A DNA stretch of 64,000 bases from Candidatus Paraprochloron terpiosi LD05 (GTDB lineage Bacteria; Cyanobacteriota; Cyanobacteriia; Cyanobacteriales; Prochloraceae), in NCBI GenBank assembly GCA_018141785.1, contig CP073341.1:2713422-2777421 (forward strand), written 5' to 3'. Within the stretch, counting starts at the first letter, position 1. The number at the start of each line of letters is the position of its first letter. Of this stretch, positions 1 through 10,014 are shown piece after piece. A program made the translations under genes and the position numbers. The notes beneath the pieces were generated by a model, which did no database searches, was not told the origin of the DNA, and saw only the letters and a list, made by a program, of their open reading frames with translations.

Positions 1-1
1 C

Positions 2-1792
2 CCCTCCCAGCTGGGAGATGGCATGAGAACCATCGTTTCTCTCTCAGTAGCCCTCATTCTCTTTGAAGGGGGACTCAGTCTTCAATTGCGGGAACTGGCG
101 AAAATTTCCGACAGTCTGCGAAACTTAATTACCGTAGGAACAGGGTTTACCCTCATTGGCGGTAGCATTGCCGCTCATTTTTTAGCCACTATCCCTTGGA
201 AGCTAGCCTTTCTCTATGGTGCTCTGGTAGTGGTAACCGGACCCACCGTCATCGGACCTTTGCTCAAACAGGTGAGAGTAGATCGCAAAGTCGCTGCCCT
301 CTTAGAAGGAGAAGGAGTGCTCATCGACCCCATTGGAGCCATTATCGCAGTTTTAGTCTTGAGCGTGATTTTGAATGAGGATGCCACCCCCGCCAACCTA
401 ATCGCCGATTTAACCATTCGCCTGACCATCGGAGCAGCCATCGGGGCTGCGGGAGGCTGGGGGTTGGGCTGGTTCCTCAAACAGGCTGATTTTCTCGCCG
501 CTGATCTAAAAAATCTCGTAGTTTTGGCCGTCCTCTGGGACTTATACGGTCTCGCTCAATATATAGAGCCGGAGTCGGGACTGATGGCCACAGTGGTAGC
601 GGGAATCGTCCTCAGTTCCGAATCCTTGTCTGAACTGCGGCTCTTGCGGCGGTTTCAAGGTCAGCTCACGGTTTTGGCCGTTTCCGTCCTGTTCATTCTC
701 CTGGCGGCAGATCTATCCTTGGGGAGTATAGTTGCTTTGGGCTGGGGTAGCGTCTTAACCGTGTTGGCTTTGATGTTCGTGGTGCGACCGCTCAATGTCT
801 TAATTTGCACTCTCCATAGCACCCTCAACTGGCGGCAAAAGCTATTCGTGAGCTGGATCGGTCCCAAGGGAATCGTTTCTGCATCGGTGGCTTCCTTGTT
901 TGCCATTTTGCTGACAGAAGAAGGGATTGTGGGGGGCGAAGAAGTCAAAGCTCTAGTTTTCCTAACCATCATGATAACCGTAGTGGCACAAGGAATGACG
1001 GCTCAGACAATAGCCAATTTCCTTGAGCTACTTGAGGGTAATCGTCCGGGAGCGGTGATTGTGGGATCCAATCCTTTAGCCCGTTTGATTGCCCGCCTGT
1101 TGCAAGAACGGGATGAACCAGTAGTTTTGATTGACACTAACGCCACAGCGGTACAAGAAGCAGAAAAAGAAAATCTACGGGTTTTCTTGAGCAGTGCCAT
1201 GAATGCCCAGGTTCTCGAAGAAGCAGGATTGGACGATATGGGAACCTTCCTCGCCATGACCAAAAATGGCGAGGTGAACCAAATGTTGGCAACTCGGGCA
1301 GCAGAAGAGTTCCAAGAGCCTCAAATCATGGCGATTTTGCCCAAAGATATTCAAGATAACAAGTCCAACTACGACAGCAAAATTAAACCCGCCCTTACCT
1401 TCAATTTAAATCTCCAAACTTGGAACCAGTATCTAACAGATGGAGATGTAAAATTGATGAAAACAGTGCTGAAAAACCCTGGGTTTACCTTTCAGCAAAC
1501 TTATCTCCAGGCGCTGATTGATTCCGGTAAGCTTCTCCCCCTATTATTGAAACGACAAAAACGCCTGCAATTAGTGCGAGCTGGAGAAAATTGGGAACCT
1601 GGCGATCGCCTGATTTGTTTACTACACAACCCCAAACCAAAACTACTCAAACAACTGAGTGGCAATACCAGTACTATTCGTCTTTCCCAGGAAAAATTGC
1701 CCATAGTGGAAGAATTAACCATGCCCTCTTCAGTTAGTTCTGAGATTATCCATATGGATAAAGATGCCAGTTCAGCAGTTATTGAAAGATAA
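2..1792 (+). CDS. CPA1-type Na+/H+ antiporter with C-terminal Rossmann (RCK/TrkA-N-like) domain, 5' partial
   Basis: This inner-membrane protein probably exchanges Na+ (or K+) for protons. The frame is open to the left edge: PSQLGDG precedes the first in-window Met at 23, which lies inside a membrane segment, so the true start is outside the window. About the first 325 visible residues form repeated hydrophobic helices with acidic residues typical of CPA1 exchangers, such as the LEGEGVLIDPIGA stretch. Residues from about 340 begin GAVIVGSNPLARLIARLL, a nucleotide-binding Rossmann start as in TrkA-N/RCK domains, so transport may be gated by a nucleotide. The family is clear; the ion is not. 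The next gene starts 2 nt after the stop, which suggests one transcript with the RimK pair. Confidence 0.9.
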   Translation, partial: PSQLGDGMRTIVSLSVALILFEGGLSLQLRELAKISDSLRNLITVGTGFTLIGGSIAAHFLATIPWKLAFLYGALVVVTGPTVIGPLLKQVRVDRKVAALLEGEGVLIDPIGAIIAVLVLSVILNEDATPANLIADLTIRLTIGAAIGAAGGWGLGWFLKQADFLAADLKNLVVLAVLWDLYGLAQYIEPESGLMATVVAGIVLSSESLSELRLLRRFQGQLTVLAVSVLFILLAADLSLGSIVALGWGSVLTVLALMFVVRPLNVLICTLHSTLNWRQKLFVSWIGPKGIVSASVASLFAILLTEEGIVGGEEVKALVFLTIMITVVAQGMTAQTIANFLELLEGNRPGAVIVGSNPLARLIARLLQERDEPVVLIDTNATAVQEAEKENLRVFLSSAMNAQVLEEAGLDDMGTFLAMTKNGEVNQMLATRAAEEFQEPQIMAILPKDIQDNKSNYDSKIKPALTFNLNLQTWNQYLTDGDVKLMKTVLKNPGFTFQQTYLQALIDSGKLLPLLLKRQKRLQLVRAGENWEPGDRLICLLHNPKPKLLKQLSGNTSTIRLSQEKLPIVEELTMPSSVSSEIIHMDKDASSAVIER

Positions 1793-1794
1793 AA

Positions 1795-2256
1795 ATGAAT
1801 AAACTTTCTCAAGGTCAAAAATTGCTAGTAATTGGCTGGCGGGAAATACTTGCTTTACCGGATCTCAGTATTGTCAAAATTGAAGCCAAAATAGATACGG
1901 GAGCTCGTTCTTCTGCTATTCATGCCCAAGATATCAAGATTTTCCAGCAGCAAGATGGAAAAGAAATGATTCGCTTCCAGGTACGTCCTTATGGGAAACA
2001 CAGCAAAGAAACTATAATGGTGGAAACGACGTTGTTAGATCAGCGCCATATTCGCAGTTCTAATGGCCAAGCCCAGGTAAGACCTGTAATTGAGACTATA
2101 GTAAAACTAGGGAACCAACAGTGGCCAATTGAAATTAATTTAACCAATCGAGATGCTATGATATTCCCCATGTTACTAGGGCGGCAAGCATTGAGGGATC
2201 GCTTTTTGGTCGATGCTGGCAGTTCTTTTCTCCAAAGCAAAACCCAGAAAAAATAA
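1795..2256 (+). CDS. RimK-associated retropepsin-like aspartic protease (ATP-dependent zinc protease family, PF05618)
   Basis: This 153-aa protein has the retropepsin-like motif [10 protein letters not shown] near residues 30-40, where the DTG triad carries the catalytic Asp. The second half has the hydrophobic [12 protein letters not shown] stretch typical of this family. Members commonly sit beside rimK and are linked to processing of the glutamate tails that RimK adds. Its stop codon overlaps the rimK ATG by one base, so the pair is translationally coupled. The old name 'zinc protease' is probably misleading, since the visible motif is aspartic. Family assignment is confident; the substrate is inferred from its neighbour. 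Confidence 0.88.
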   Translation: MNKLSQGQKLLVIGWREILALPDLSIVKIEAKIDTGARSSAIHAQDIKIFQQQDGKEMIRFQVRPYGKHSKETIMVETTLLDQRHIRSSNGQAQVRPVIETIVKLGNQQWPIEINLTNRDAMIFPMLLGRQALRDRFLVDAGSSFLQSKTQKK

Positions 2257-3161
2257 TGAAAATCTCAATTTTGTCTCAAGACAAATCTCTGTACTCTACA
2301 ACAAGGCTCAAAGAAGCTGGAGAGAGCTTTGGACACCAAATGGAGGTGATTAATTACCTGCGCTGCCACATGAACATTACCTCCCACAAGCCAACCATTA
2401 TCTATCAGGGAGAACCTATGGGGAACTGCGATGCCATTATTCCTCGCATCGGCGCATCCAGAACCTTCTATGGCTTGGCAGTGGTACGCCAATTTGAGGT
2501 AATGGGAATCTTCAGTGCTAATTCATCCCAGGCAATTTCCCGTTCTCGCGATAAACTCCGCTGCTTGCAAATTCTTGCCCGCACTGGTATCGGTTTGCCT
2601 GTAACTAGTTTTGCCCACGGGACAGAAGATATTGACGGTTTAATCCAAACAGTGGGTGGCGCCCCTGTAGTGATTAAACTCCTGGAGGGAACTCAAGGTA
2701 TTGGGGTGGTATTAGCGGAAACCCATCAAGCAGCCAAGTCTGTGATTGAAGCTTTCCGGGGTTTAGATGCCAATATCTTGGTGCAGGAGTTTATTAAAGA
2801 AGCCCAGGGTACGGATATTCGCTGCTTTGTCATCGGTGATAAAGTTGTGGCATCTATGAAACGCCAGGGAACTCCCGGGGATTTTCGCTCCAACTTGCAT
2901 CGAGGGGGCAAAGCCGAAAAAATTAAATTGACTCCAGAAGAACGCAGTACAGCAGTACGAGCCACGAAAGCCATGGGATTGCGCATTGCAGGAGTAGACT
3001 TGTTGCGTTCTCATCACGGTCCAGTGGTCATGGAAGTGAATTCTTCTCCAGGACTGGAAGGGATTGAGAAGACTACTGAGGTAGATGTAGCGGGGAAAAT
3101 AATTCAGTTTTTGGAGAAAAATGCGCCATCGGGGAAAAATCGAGATCGCATTCAATATTAA
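2256..3161 (+). CDS. rimK: RimK family ATP-grasp ligase (ribosomal protein S6 glutamate ligase type)
   Basis: The protein has 301 aa, the usual RimK length. RimK uses ATP to add glutamate residues to the C-terminus of ribosomal protein S6, and related enzymes make poly-glutamate. The N-terminal domain contains [15 protein letters not shown]. The ATP-grasp core follows with [14 protein letters not shown] around residues 140-155 and [19 protein letters not shown] around 175-195. The metal-binding end is [18 protein letters not shown] near 258-275. It is coupled to the upstream aspartic protease gene. Cyanobacterial RimK substrates are not established, so S6 is family knowledge only. Confidence 0.93.
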   Translation: MKISILSQDKSLYSTTRLKEAGESFGHQMEVINYLRCHMNITSHKPTIIYQGEPMGNCDAIIPRIGASRTFYGLAVVRQFEVMGIFSANSSQAISRSRDKLRCLQILARTGIGLPVTSFAHGTEDIDGLIQTVGGAPVVIKLLEGTQGIGVVLAETHQAAKSVIEAFRGLDANILVQEFIKEAQGTDIRCFVIGDKVVASMKRQGTPGDFRSNLHRGGKAEKIKLTPEERSTAVRATKAMGLRIAGVDLLRSHHGPVVMEVNSSPGLEGIEKTTEVDVAGKIIQFLEKNAPSGKNRDRIQY

Positions 3162-3443
3162 TTTAATAGCAGTCGCTGGAAGGGTGTAGGGTTTAGCTCC
3201 ATAACACTCCTATATATCCTAACTAATGCGTCCCTAGCTATATCTTGGAATTGGGCCAAAATGCTGATGGGAGTTGAGCTATTTTGCGGAGCCAACATCT
3301 ACATCGTTTAAGGAACTTATTTTAGAGCTTTGCAGCGATAATGAAGAATTAAGGATTGCTGCTATTCCCATTTAGAACAAGGTAAACTAGGTAAGTATTT
3401 AATTACTAATCTCATCGAAACTGAAAAGGGACCAGTCTCTGAA

Positions 3444-3659
3444 ATGGCGATGACGGAAATTATCAATCTGTTCAATCGCGAAATTGCCGAACTTGAACTG
3501 GAGAGGAGAAAGGCAGACAAAAAGTTAGAAGAGGAAGCAATCATATTGGAAGCGGAATTTGAGCAATTAGAAGCTGACAGGAGACAGTTGTAGGAAGCAA
3601 AACAAGCTGAAAAAGACAAACAAAGAAAACGGTTGATGTTAAAAAAATTAAAGATTTAA
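3444..3659 (+). pseudogene. Coiled-coil gene remnant with in-frame TAG
   Basis: From the ATG at 3444 one frame encodes a charged, heptad-like coiled coil rich in E, K and R (for example EIAELELERRKADKK). It is interrupted by TAG at 3591-3593 and then continues in the same frame (EAKQAEKDKQRKR) to TAA at 3657. A CAG-to-TAG change would explain the break. Upstream, 3300-3440 has more decayed coding-like sequence without a usable frame. Similar coiled-coil tails occur at the end of Uma2 and Rpn-type nuclease genes, but no catalytic part is left here, so the parent family is unsure. The stretch 3162-3443 holds nothing else I can recognise. Confidence 0.45.
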
Positions 3660-3774
3660 CGCCATTTTGTGCGACCGGGTGGAAGATAAATTTAATAACC
3701 AATTGAGAAAGCAAATCCAGGATAATTACTACTTACTTGATTCAAATGAATAAAAAATAAAATAACTAGAAAAA

Positions 3775-3969
3775 TTGCTGGATGACGAGGATTTGATTAG
3801 GGATAATTGGCAGAAAATAAGAAAAGTAGTTGCCGAGGAGATAAGAGTAGATATAGAAGAATGTACTTTAGAGACTATTCCAGCTTATAGTTTTGATTAT
3901 TGGGAAGTTAGCGAAAATCAATTTGTTGAGGCGCACCGCGAAGCGTATCGCTCCGAGATCGAAAGGTAA
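3775..3969 (+). CDS. Small unrecognised ORF, possibly a remnant
   Basis: This 64-codon frame starts at TTG and encodes an acidic peptide (LDDEDLIRDNWQKIRKVV...). Its last dozen residues (EAHREAYRSEIER) come from the GC-rich hairpin-like sequence GCGCACCGCGAAGCGTATCG, a type of dispersed repeat seen elsewhere in the window. The native C-terminus was therefore probably replaced or extended. No ribosome binding site is clear and I recognise no family. It may be debris of the neighbouring pseudogene. Confidence 0.25.
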   Translation: MLDDEDLIRDNWQKIRKVVAEEIRVDIEECTLETIPAYSFDYWEVSENQFVEAHREAYRSEIER

Positions 3970-4106
3970 TTTAACTTTAAAGTACCGGATAACTTTCGCG
4001 ATAATTATTCCCAACTTAGTAGTATCCTTATATATACTGTACCCAAAATTTTTTGCATAATCTGCATAATTGCGCCCGCAAACGCCAAGAGATAAAGGAG
4101 TATAAA

Positions 4107-4886
4107 ATGAAAGTAGCAACCTGGAACGTCAACTCCATTCGTACTAGAGAACAGATCGTAGTAAAGTGGTTAAAAAATAATCCCGTGGATGTTCTCTGCT
4201 TACAAGAGACAAAGGTAATCAATGAGAGCTTTCCCAGAAAAGCTTTTAAAGAATTGGGCTATCACCTGTATATCTCGGGACAGAAATCTTATAATGGGGT
4301 TGCCATCTTCAGTACCACCCCCATGACAGATGTTACCACGGGGTTTGGGGATGGGGATGGGGAGAATTTCGACGAGCAAAAGCGGGTGATTACTGGTGTC
4401 ATTAACCACACCAGAATTGTCAATCTCTACGTTCCCAACGGTAGCGCTGTGAAGAGTGAGAAATACGACTACAAACTGCGCTGGTTAAAAGCACTGCGGA
4501 AGTACCTCCAAGATCTGCTGGAAACTGGATCAGGGGAAATGTGTGTCTGCGGGGATTTTAATATTGCCCTTCATGATTTGGATATTTATAAACCGAGAGG
4601 GGAAAACCATATTATGTGTTCCCCCGCCGAACGTCAAGCCTTGCAGGAAGTGTTAGAGCTAGGTTTAGAGGATGCTTTCCGCAAATTTACCACTACTGGA
4701 GGACACTTTAGTTGGTGGGATTATCGCGCTGCTGGCTATGCTAGAAACCGAGGCTGGCGCATCGACCACCACTATCTTACAGGAAAGCTCTACGAAAGAG
4801 CTATTAATTGCTGGATTGACATCGAACCCAGAAAAGTTACCAAACCTAGCGATCATGCTCCAGTAATAGTAGAATTACAAATGTAG
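4107..4886 (+). CDS. xth: Exodeoxyribonuclease III
   Basis: The enzyme is a base-excision repair AP endonuclease and 3'-5' exonuclease of the EEP superfamily; 259 aa is the usual length. Visible motifs are MKVATWNVNSIR at the start, CLQETKV (metal-binding Glu) near residue 33, CGDFNIALHDLDI in the middle, GWRIDHHYLT and the C-terminal PSDHAPVIVEL with the catalytic Asp-His. The frame extends 54 nt further upstream, but the ATG at 4107 follows an AAGGAG ribosome binding site and gives the family's normal N-terminus. It converges with ppc. Confidence 0.95.
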   Translation: MKVATWNVNSIRTREQIVVKWLKNNPVDVLCLQETKVINESFPRKAFKELGYHLYISGQKSYNGVAIFSTTPMTDVTTGFGDGDGENFDEQKRVITGVINHTRIVNLYVPNGSAVKSEKYDYKLRWLKALRKYLQDLLETGSGEMCVCGDFNIALHDLDIYKPRGENHIMCSPAERQALQEVLELGLEDAFRKFTTTGGHFSWWDYRAAGYARNRGWRIDHHYLTGKLYERAINCWIDIEPRKVTKPSDHAPVIVELQM

Positions 4887-4979
4887 CGCCCAATGGTTAC
4901 CTGATCCTTTATCTCTCTTCTCAGTGTCAAGAGTGTTGGTCGTGTTTAATCAAAAAACAAGAATCACTCTTTTATTATT

Positions 4980-7900
4980 TCAACCAGTATTACGCATTCC
5001 CGCAGCAATACCGTTAATGGTCAATAAAGCTCCCCTGAGCAATTCTTCCTTACTATAACGGAAGTAAACGATCTCAGATTTTGCCCGCTCGCTGTATTCC
5101 CGCAAGCGTTTGAGCAGAGAAACTTGCAAAAATCCCAAGGGTACGATGGTACCATTACGCAGTTGCACCGATCGCTGTAATTCCGGATCGCCATCCAAAA
5201 GGTGTTTTTGCCCGTTAATTTTCAGCACTATCTCTCTCGTCGTGACGTATTCCTGGACAATGCGAGTGAACAGCCTTTCAAAACGTTCTCTGTCTTGTGG
5301 TTTCGACAACTCTTGTACGTAGTGATGAGCCATTTGTAAATCCACCTTGGATAGAGTCATCTCCACCTTAGATATAACCATTTTAAAGAATGGCCATTTG
5401 TTATAGAAAGATTTTAGTAGTTTCAGATGTTCCTTTGGTTCTTGTAAGAGAAACTCTTGTAGTGCAGTGCCAACCCCATACCAAGCTGGTAACAAAAAGC
5501 GGCTTTGGGTCCAGCTAAATACCCAAGGAATTGCCCGCAGACTGCTTAAATCTTTTTTGCCGCTCTTGCGTCTTGCAGGACGAGAGCTAATTTGCAACTG
5601 ACTGATTTCTTCAATGGGGGTGACGTGGTAGAAGAAATCGATAAAGTCAGGCTCTTCGTAAATCAGAGCCCGATAAGCAGTCCGGGATCGCTCTGCCAAT
5701 TCTTCCATAATTTCGTTCCAAGGCTGGATATCGTCAAAACCACTCCCGAGTAAACTACTGCGGATTACTGCCGTTGCCAATGTTTCCAAATGATACAAGG
5801 CTAATTCCGGTAGGAAGTATTTAGAAGCCAGCACTTCCCCCTGTTCAGTAATCTTAATCCGTCCATCAATGGTGGCGGTTGGTTGAGCTAAGATAGCCTC
5901 ATAAGTTTTTCCGCCGCCCCGGCCCACTGATCCCCCTCTACCGTGGAAGATCCGCAAGGCAACTCCATGGTCTTGAGCTAGCCTCTGCAAAGCTTTCTGG
6001 GCTTTATGAATTTCCCAATTACTGCTCAAGAAACCGGAATCTTTGTTACTGTCCGAGTAACCCAGCATCACTTCCTGTAAATTGGCTAGTTGGACGCGGG
6101 CAGGTTCTTCCTTATCTCCGGAGTAATTTTGATGCTGTATTCCCGATGGCGCTAAACAGGCGCGATAAAGAGGCAGTTCAAATAGAGCAAGCATTACTGC
6201 TGGGGAGCGTTTGAGGTCGTCTACTGTTTCAAATAGGGGAACCACCCTGATGGTAGTAACGCTGGTGACGGGGTCGTAAAGTCCCGCTTCTTGAGCTAGG
6301 AGCAGCACTTCCAGCACGTCGCTCACATCATGGGTCATACTGATGATGTAAGTCTGGCAGATTTCAGTGCCGAACTCTTGTTGCAACTGCCGCAATACTC
6401 GCAGAGTTTCAATCGTCTCGCGGGTTTTGGCGGAAAAAGGCATTTCCGCTGGAATCAAGGGACGACGAGTCTGCAATTCTGCCACTAGCCATTCAATGCG
6501 CTCTGCTTCCGAAAGCGCGTTGTAGGGTTTAGGTAGAATGTCCAGATAAGCAGTAATTTCTGCGATCGCATCTGAGTGGACTCTGGATTCTTGGCGAAAA
6601 TCTAACTGAGTGAGGGTAAAGCCAAAGATTTCTACCTGACAAATTAAATTGTCTAGTTCCCAGCAGCTCAAGCCAGTTTTATCTAGACTGCTCTGAATAA
6701 GTCTTAACTCTGCTAAAAACTCACCGGACCTGGGGTATATATTCTCATCATTGGTTCGGCCCTCTTGGCGTTCCCCATAGCGACGAGACAGCCTTTTATT
6801 GCGCTCTCTGGTATTTTCCAGCCGTTTCTGAATGTAAGCCAGTTTCATTCGATAGGGTTCTTGGCGATAGCGAATTGCCAGCTTTTTGTCAACCTCCGGC
6901 ATTTCCATGCGATCTTGCTCCAAAGAGCCGACCAAATCATCTAAAACGAAAGCAGGACTCCAATGGCTTGATAAGCTCAATAAAATAGTTAACTGCTGGA
7001 TGGATTGGATGTATTTTTCCAGAACCACATTTCTTTGATAGCAAGCAGTTTCCCAAGTGACTTCCGGTGTTACCGAGGGATTGCCATCCCGATCTGATCC
7101 TACCCAGGAACCGAAGTAGCAAAAATTATTCCGAGGAGGACGCAGCCCGGGAAAAGTTTCCTTCAGTGTGACCTTTAGGCGCCTAGATAGTTGGGGAGTG
7201 GCGTCGAAGAGCACATCAGTAAAGTAATGGAGAGCGTAGTCCACTTCATCCAAAACTGTGGGTTTAAATTGGTGCAGTTCGTCGGTGCGCCACCAAAGGT
7301 GAATCTCTTGGGTTAGCTCTTCCTTGACTGCTTCTGTTTCTGGGGAGCAAGTCGGTCCCATGGCTTGACTAGCAACTTCTGCGCGATCCAGCTTTTCTAG
7401 AATGTGGGCAATTCGTCTTTGTTTCTTGCGAATTGTTTTGCGCATGATTTCTGTGGGGTGAGCCGTAAATACCAAGCGTATATCTAGGTGATCCAGCAAA
7501 CGCTGAATTTTCCCAGGGGGCATATTCAGATCAGACAGATGGGGAAAAAGCCAGTGAAAGGTTCCGGCTGTTTTTACGGATGTATCGCTTTCTTCACAAA
7601 GCTTCTCTAAGACAGATCCGCCCCCAACCAAGCCAAAATCAGCTCTCAGTGGGGACAACTGCAAAGCCCTTGCAAATCCCCGGGTGTAGCTCTTGGGTTT
7701 GAGTTCTGGATAAGTTGCTCGTCTTAACAGCTCTTGCGCTTTTTGGTCGTAGTGTTGTTCGACGCTATTGATAAGCTGGAAATAAAGCGCAAAGGCGCGG
7801 GAGGTGCGAATCGCCTCATTGAGGTCGAGCTTTTCAATTAGTTTGGTTCCGGTTGATTCTGGTAGTTCTGCTTGTCCTTCCGGAGAACAGATCGAGCGCA

Positions 7901-8051
7901 GTTTTTTGAGTAAATCTACTAATTTTTGGCCACATTCGTCCTGAAGAACCGACTCCCACAAATCTTCTACTAATTGCAGTCGATGACGCAATAATAAGTT
8001 AGATGTGGCGACAATGTTCGATTGTGGCTCGTATCCTGTAACTAAACTCAT
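4980..8051 (-). CDS. ppc: Phosphoenolpyruvate carboxylase
   Basis: PEP carboxylase adds bicarbonate to PEP to give oxaloacetate, the main anaplerotic step in cyanobacteria, in the cytosol. The 1023-aa length fits. Landmarks are [12 protein letters not shown] with the catalytic His at about 198, GSDRDGNP, the glycine-rich [13 protein letters not shown] loop, [11 protein letters not shown], and the C-terminal MRNTG that ends the enzyme in the active site. No plant-type phosphorylation extension with a clear Ser site is evident at the N-terminus. No frameshift or missing catalytic residue was seen. Confidence 0.98.
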   Translation of the reverse strand: MSLVTGYEPQSNIVATSNLLLRHRLQLVEDLWESVLQDECGQKLVDLLKKLRSICSPEGQAELPESTGTKLIEKLDLNEAIRTSRAFALYFQLINSVEQHYDQKAQELLRRATYPELKPKSYTRGFARALQLSPLRADFGLVGGGSVLEKLCEESDTSVKTAGTFHWLFPHLSDLNMPPGKIQRLLDHLDIRLVFTAHPTEIMRKTIRKKQRRIAHILEKLDRAEVASQAMGPTCSPETEAVKEELTQEIHLWWRTDELHQFKPTVLDEVDYALHYFTDVLFDATPQLSRRLKVTLKETFPGLRPPRNNFCYFGSWVGSDRDGNPSVTPEVTWETACYQRNVVLEKYIQSIQQLTILLSLSSHWSPAFVLDDLVGSLEQDRMEMPEVDKKLAIRYRQEPYRMKLAYIQKRLENTRERNKRLSRRYGERQEGRTNDENIYPRSGEFLAELRLIQSSLDKTGLSCWELDNLICQVEIFGFTLTQLDFRQESRVHSDAIAEITAYLDILPKPYNALSEAERIEWLVAELQTRRPLIPAEMPFSAKTRETIETLRVLRQLQQEFGTEICQTYIISMTHDVSDVLEVLLLAQEAGLYDPVTSVTTIRVVPLFETVDDLKRSPAVMLALFELPLYRACLAPSGIQHQNYSGDKEEPARVQLANLQEVMLGYSDSNKDSGFLSSNWEIHKAQKALQRLAQDHGVALRIFHGRGGSVGRGGGKTYEAILAQPTATIDGRIKITEQGEVLASKYFLPELALYHLETLATAVIRSSLLGSGFDDIQPWNEIMEELAERSRTAYRALIYEEPDFIDFFYHVTPIEEISQLQISSRPARRKSGKKDLSSLRAIPWVFSWTQSRFLLPAWYGVGTALQEFLLQEPKEHLKLLKSFYNKWPFFKMVISKVEMTLSKVDLQMAHHYVQELSKPQDRERFERLFTRIVQEYVTTREIVLKINGQKHLLDGDPELQRSVQLRNGTIVPLGFLQVSLLKRLREYSERAKSEIVYFRYSKEELLRGALLTINGIAAGMRNTG

Positions 8052-8092
8052 AATTACCTCTGTACCAGTTGATGGTATATTACCATAATCTG

Positions 8093-8317
8093 CTATGCTA
8101 TGTTATTGTTGGTATCATCTTCGGGACTGGAAAGTTCTGGCAAGCGATCGCCCCGAAATACTTCTTCCCATGAAGAACCCACTTCAATTAAAGTGTGAGT
8201 CAGAAATTCCAAGGCAATAAAGCTAAACAGAAAGGGACTGGTAGCAATACTCAAACCAATTTGTGTATTAATGGGGCAGCTATTTAACTCCAATTTATTT
8301 TTATTAATGTTATTCAT
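8093..8317 (-). CDS. Small hypothetical protein upstream of ppc
   Basis: This 74-aa frame has a hydrophobic middle ([25 protein letters not shown]) and an acidic, Asn-rich end. It lies between ppc and minE on the same strand. One membrane-associated helix is possible. I recognise no family. The stop is about 40 nt upstream of the ppc start, so it could share the ppc leader transcript. Confidence 0.45.
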   Translation of the reverse strand: MNNINKNKLELNSCPINTQIGLSIATSPFLFSFIALEFLTHTLIEVGSSWEEVFRGDRLPELSSPEDDTNNNIA

Positions 8318-8367
8318 TATATATTTATTTTAAGCTAAGTTATTAATCGAACATCAAAACTCAATAA

Positions 8368-8628
8368 TCAGCCTTTAGCTTTAACCCGTCGAATCGGGAC
8401 ATTTGCCATCAAGCAACTGATCCGTTCGTTACTCTCAAGAGACAACTCCATCTCTTCCGGGTCTATTTCCACGTACCGAGCTACCACCTCAAGAATTTCA
8501 GCCCGCATTAACTCTATCATTTGTGGATTCAGACCAGCGCGATCGTGAGCTAGGATCAGTTTTAGCCGGCGTTTCGCTTCCGATCTACTATTAACTGGGG
8601 ATACCCAGGGAAAAAGTTTTTCTAACAT
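8368..8628 (-). CDS. minE: Cell division topological specificity factor MinE
   Basis: MinE stimulates MinD ATPase and drives the oscillation that keeps Z-rings at mid-cell. The 86-aa protein begins MLEKLFPW, a membrane-binding amphipathic start. It contains SRSEAKRRLKLILAHDRAGL, the anti-MinCD helix, and ends with the dimer domain. Order on the minus strand is minC, minD, minE. A 175-bp gap holding a repeat separates it from minD, so tight coupling is lost. Confidence 0.95.
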   Translation of the reverse strand: MLEKLFPWVSPVNSRSEAKRRLKLILAHDRAGLNPQMIELMRAEILEVVARYVEIDPEEMELSLESNERISCLMANVPIRRVKAKG

Positions 8629-8689
8629 TTCGAAAATATACCCAAATTTGACCTTATTTATCTGGCATTGCTCAATTATCGACCTTTTC

Positions 8690-8800
8690 CCGAGCGCAAA
8701 GACGCAAAGCCCGCGAAGGATGGGGAGAAGACGGTGCTATCCCGTCCGGCGGCAGTATTGCGTCCCTTTGCGCCTACTCGGTGGGCGCGAGTTCCTAATG
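8690..8800. repeat. Dispersed GC-rich repeat between minE and minD
   Basis: The block contains GCGCAAAGACGCAAAGC, GCCCGCGAAGG, a GACGGTGCTA..CCCGTCC segment and GCGTCCCTTTGCGCC. The same ordered pieces recur at 12550-12780 upstream of the branching enzyme gene. It is non-coding and lies in the min transcript. Confidence 0.7.
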
Positions 8801-8803
8801 ATG

Positions 8804-9601
8804 TTAACCTTGAAACAGGCGACGGATGCGATTTATCAGGTTGTCTTGAGCTGCCATCAAGTCGAGAAGGGGAACTTTTTCTCCTTCCAATCTTCTGGCA
8901 ATATTGTCAAAAGCGATCGCAGGAATAGAGTCTGGAAGTCCGCAAACGACAGGTTCCCCTCGGTTGGAGGCGACAATCATTCGTTTGTCGTCCGGAACGA
9001 TTCCCACCAGGGGAATCGAGAGAACATCGAGAACGTCATCAACACCCATCATCTCGTTCATTTGCACCATGTCTGGTTTGATCCGATTGACAATCAAGCG
9101 GATTTTCTCGATCCCGTTGGCTTCCAACAAACCAATGACTCTGTCTGCGTCCCGAACGGAAGCTACTTCTGGCGTGCTGACAATCAAAGCTTCCTTTGCG
9201 GGGGTAATGGCGTTGCGAAAGCCTATTTCAATTCCCGCTGGACTGTCAATCAGAATGTATTCGTATGTCTTAGCTATTTGGCCAACAACTTCTTTCATCT
9301 GAGTGGGGTCGATGGCCTCTTTGTTGCGGTGTTGTGCTGCAGGCAACAATACTAGGTGATGTTGGCGTTTATCCTTCACCAATGCTTGTTCTAAGCGACA
9401 TTCACCTGCCATTGCTTCGATGGCGGTGTACACGACTCGACTTTCTAGCCCCATGAGTAGGTCTAAATTTCTGAGACCAAAATCCGCATCCACTAATGCT
9501 ACTTTCCTTCCATTCCTTGCTAAAGAGTAGCCCAAATTGGCGGTAATGGTAGTTTTCCCAACTCCTCCTTTACCGGAAGTAACAACAATAATCCGACTCA
9601 T
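8804..9601 (-). CDS. minD: Septum site-determining ATPase MinD
   Basis: MinD is a ParA/MinD ATPase that binds the membrane in its ATP form and recruits MinC and MinE. The 265 aa fit the family. The deviant Walker A motif SGKGGVGKTTI sits at residues 9-19 and a DADFGLRNLDLLMG block follows. DSPAGIE is the Walker B-like region. The C-terminal amphipathic membrane helix is NLINRIRRLF. No damage is visible. The long plus-strand frame over the same DNA is a shadow. Confidence 0.97.
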   Translation of the reverse strand: MSRIIVVTSGKGGVGKTTITANLGYSLARNGRKVALVDADFGLRNLDLLMGLESRVVYTAIEAMAGECRLEQALVKDKRQHHLVLLPAAQHRNKEAIDPTQMKEVVGQIAKTYEYILIDSPAGIEIGFRNAITPAKEALIVSTPEVASVRDADRVIGLLEANGIEKIRLIVNRIKPDMVQMNEMMGVDDVLDVLSIPLVGIVPDDKRMIVASNRGEPVVCGLPDSIPAIAFDNIARRLEGEKVPLLDLMAAQDNLINRIRRLFQG

Positions 9602-9672
9602 CTTTATAACGTCACGCTCCTATTTTTGTCGCGCAGAGGCGCTCCGGCGCAGAGGATATAGTCCAAGGTCTT

Positions 9673-9999
9673 ATTAGAGTCGAGGGGTGCGTTACCACAC
9701 CGCCCCTCTCCTACGACACCGAAGGTGCCGCCTTTGGCGTCCCGGACGTGAAAGTTTCCCCTCATTCGGCTCAGGTGCTTCTATGCCTTTACGGCGCGCT
9801 TTAACGATACCTTCCATTATACGCTTCTGGTGAACCTTCTGCAATTGGTGGCAGTATCGGTGGAGAGCAACTAGATTCTTGCGTCTCCAGTTGTTGTGGT
9901 TTCCATCTATTTTATTGACCTTTCGGGCGTGCGCGCCCGAAAGGCTTTCCAGGCGCGCACGCCTGGAAAGTTAACCCAGTGGTGCAACTCCGACCCTAT
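9673..9999 (-). mobile_element. Decayed 3' fragment of a group II intron between minD and minC
   Basis: On the minus strand this matches, block by block, the 3' end of the complete intron at 46418-49025. It has part of the HNH-maturase C-terminus (KNLVALHR-like), then domain V (GAGCCGAATGAGGGGAAAC...TTTCACGTCCGG) and domain VI ending at the same ..CGACTCTAAT boundary (9673). Two insertions break it. A 27-nt palindrome (9715-9741) sits where domain V should close, and two adjacent hairpins (about 9918-9972) interrupt the HNH-coding part. It cannot splice or encode protein. It separates minC from minD. Confidence 0.85.
9918..9972. repeat. Two back-to-back perfect hairpins
   Basis: CCTTTCGGGCG..CGCCCGAAAGG is followed directly by CTTTCCAGGCG..CGCCTGGAAAG, each a near-perfect stem with a very short loop. 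They interrupt the decayed maturase sequence, so they arrived after the intron fragment. Confidence 0.8.
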
Positions 10000-10014
10000 A
10001 ACGTTGTAATATCT

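Noticed and set aside
4929-4971. AAGAGTG...CACTCTT inverted pair between xth and ppc as a terminator
   Set aside because: The stem is only 7 bp with a loop of about 29 nt; too weak to call, although a T-rich tract follows.
8648-9355. 235-codon plus-strand frame opposite minD
   Set aside because: It is a shadow of minD; the minus strand has all MinD motifs and the plus frame has no recognisable domain or start signal.
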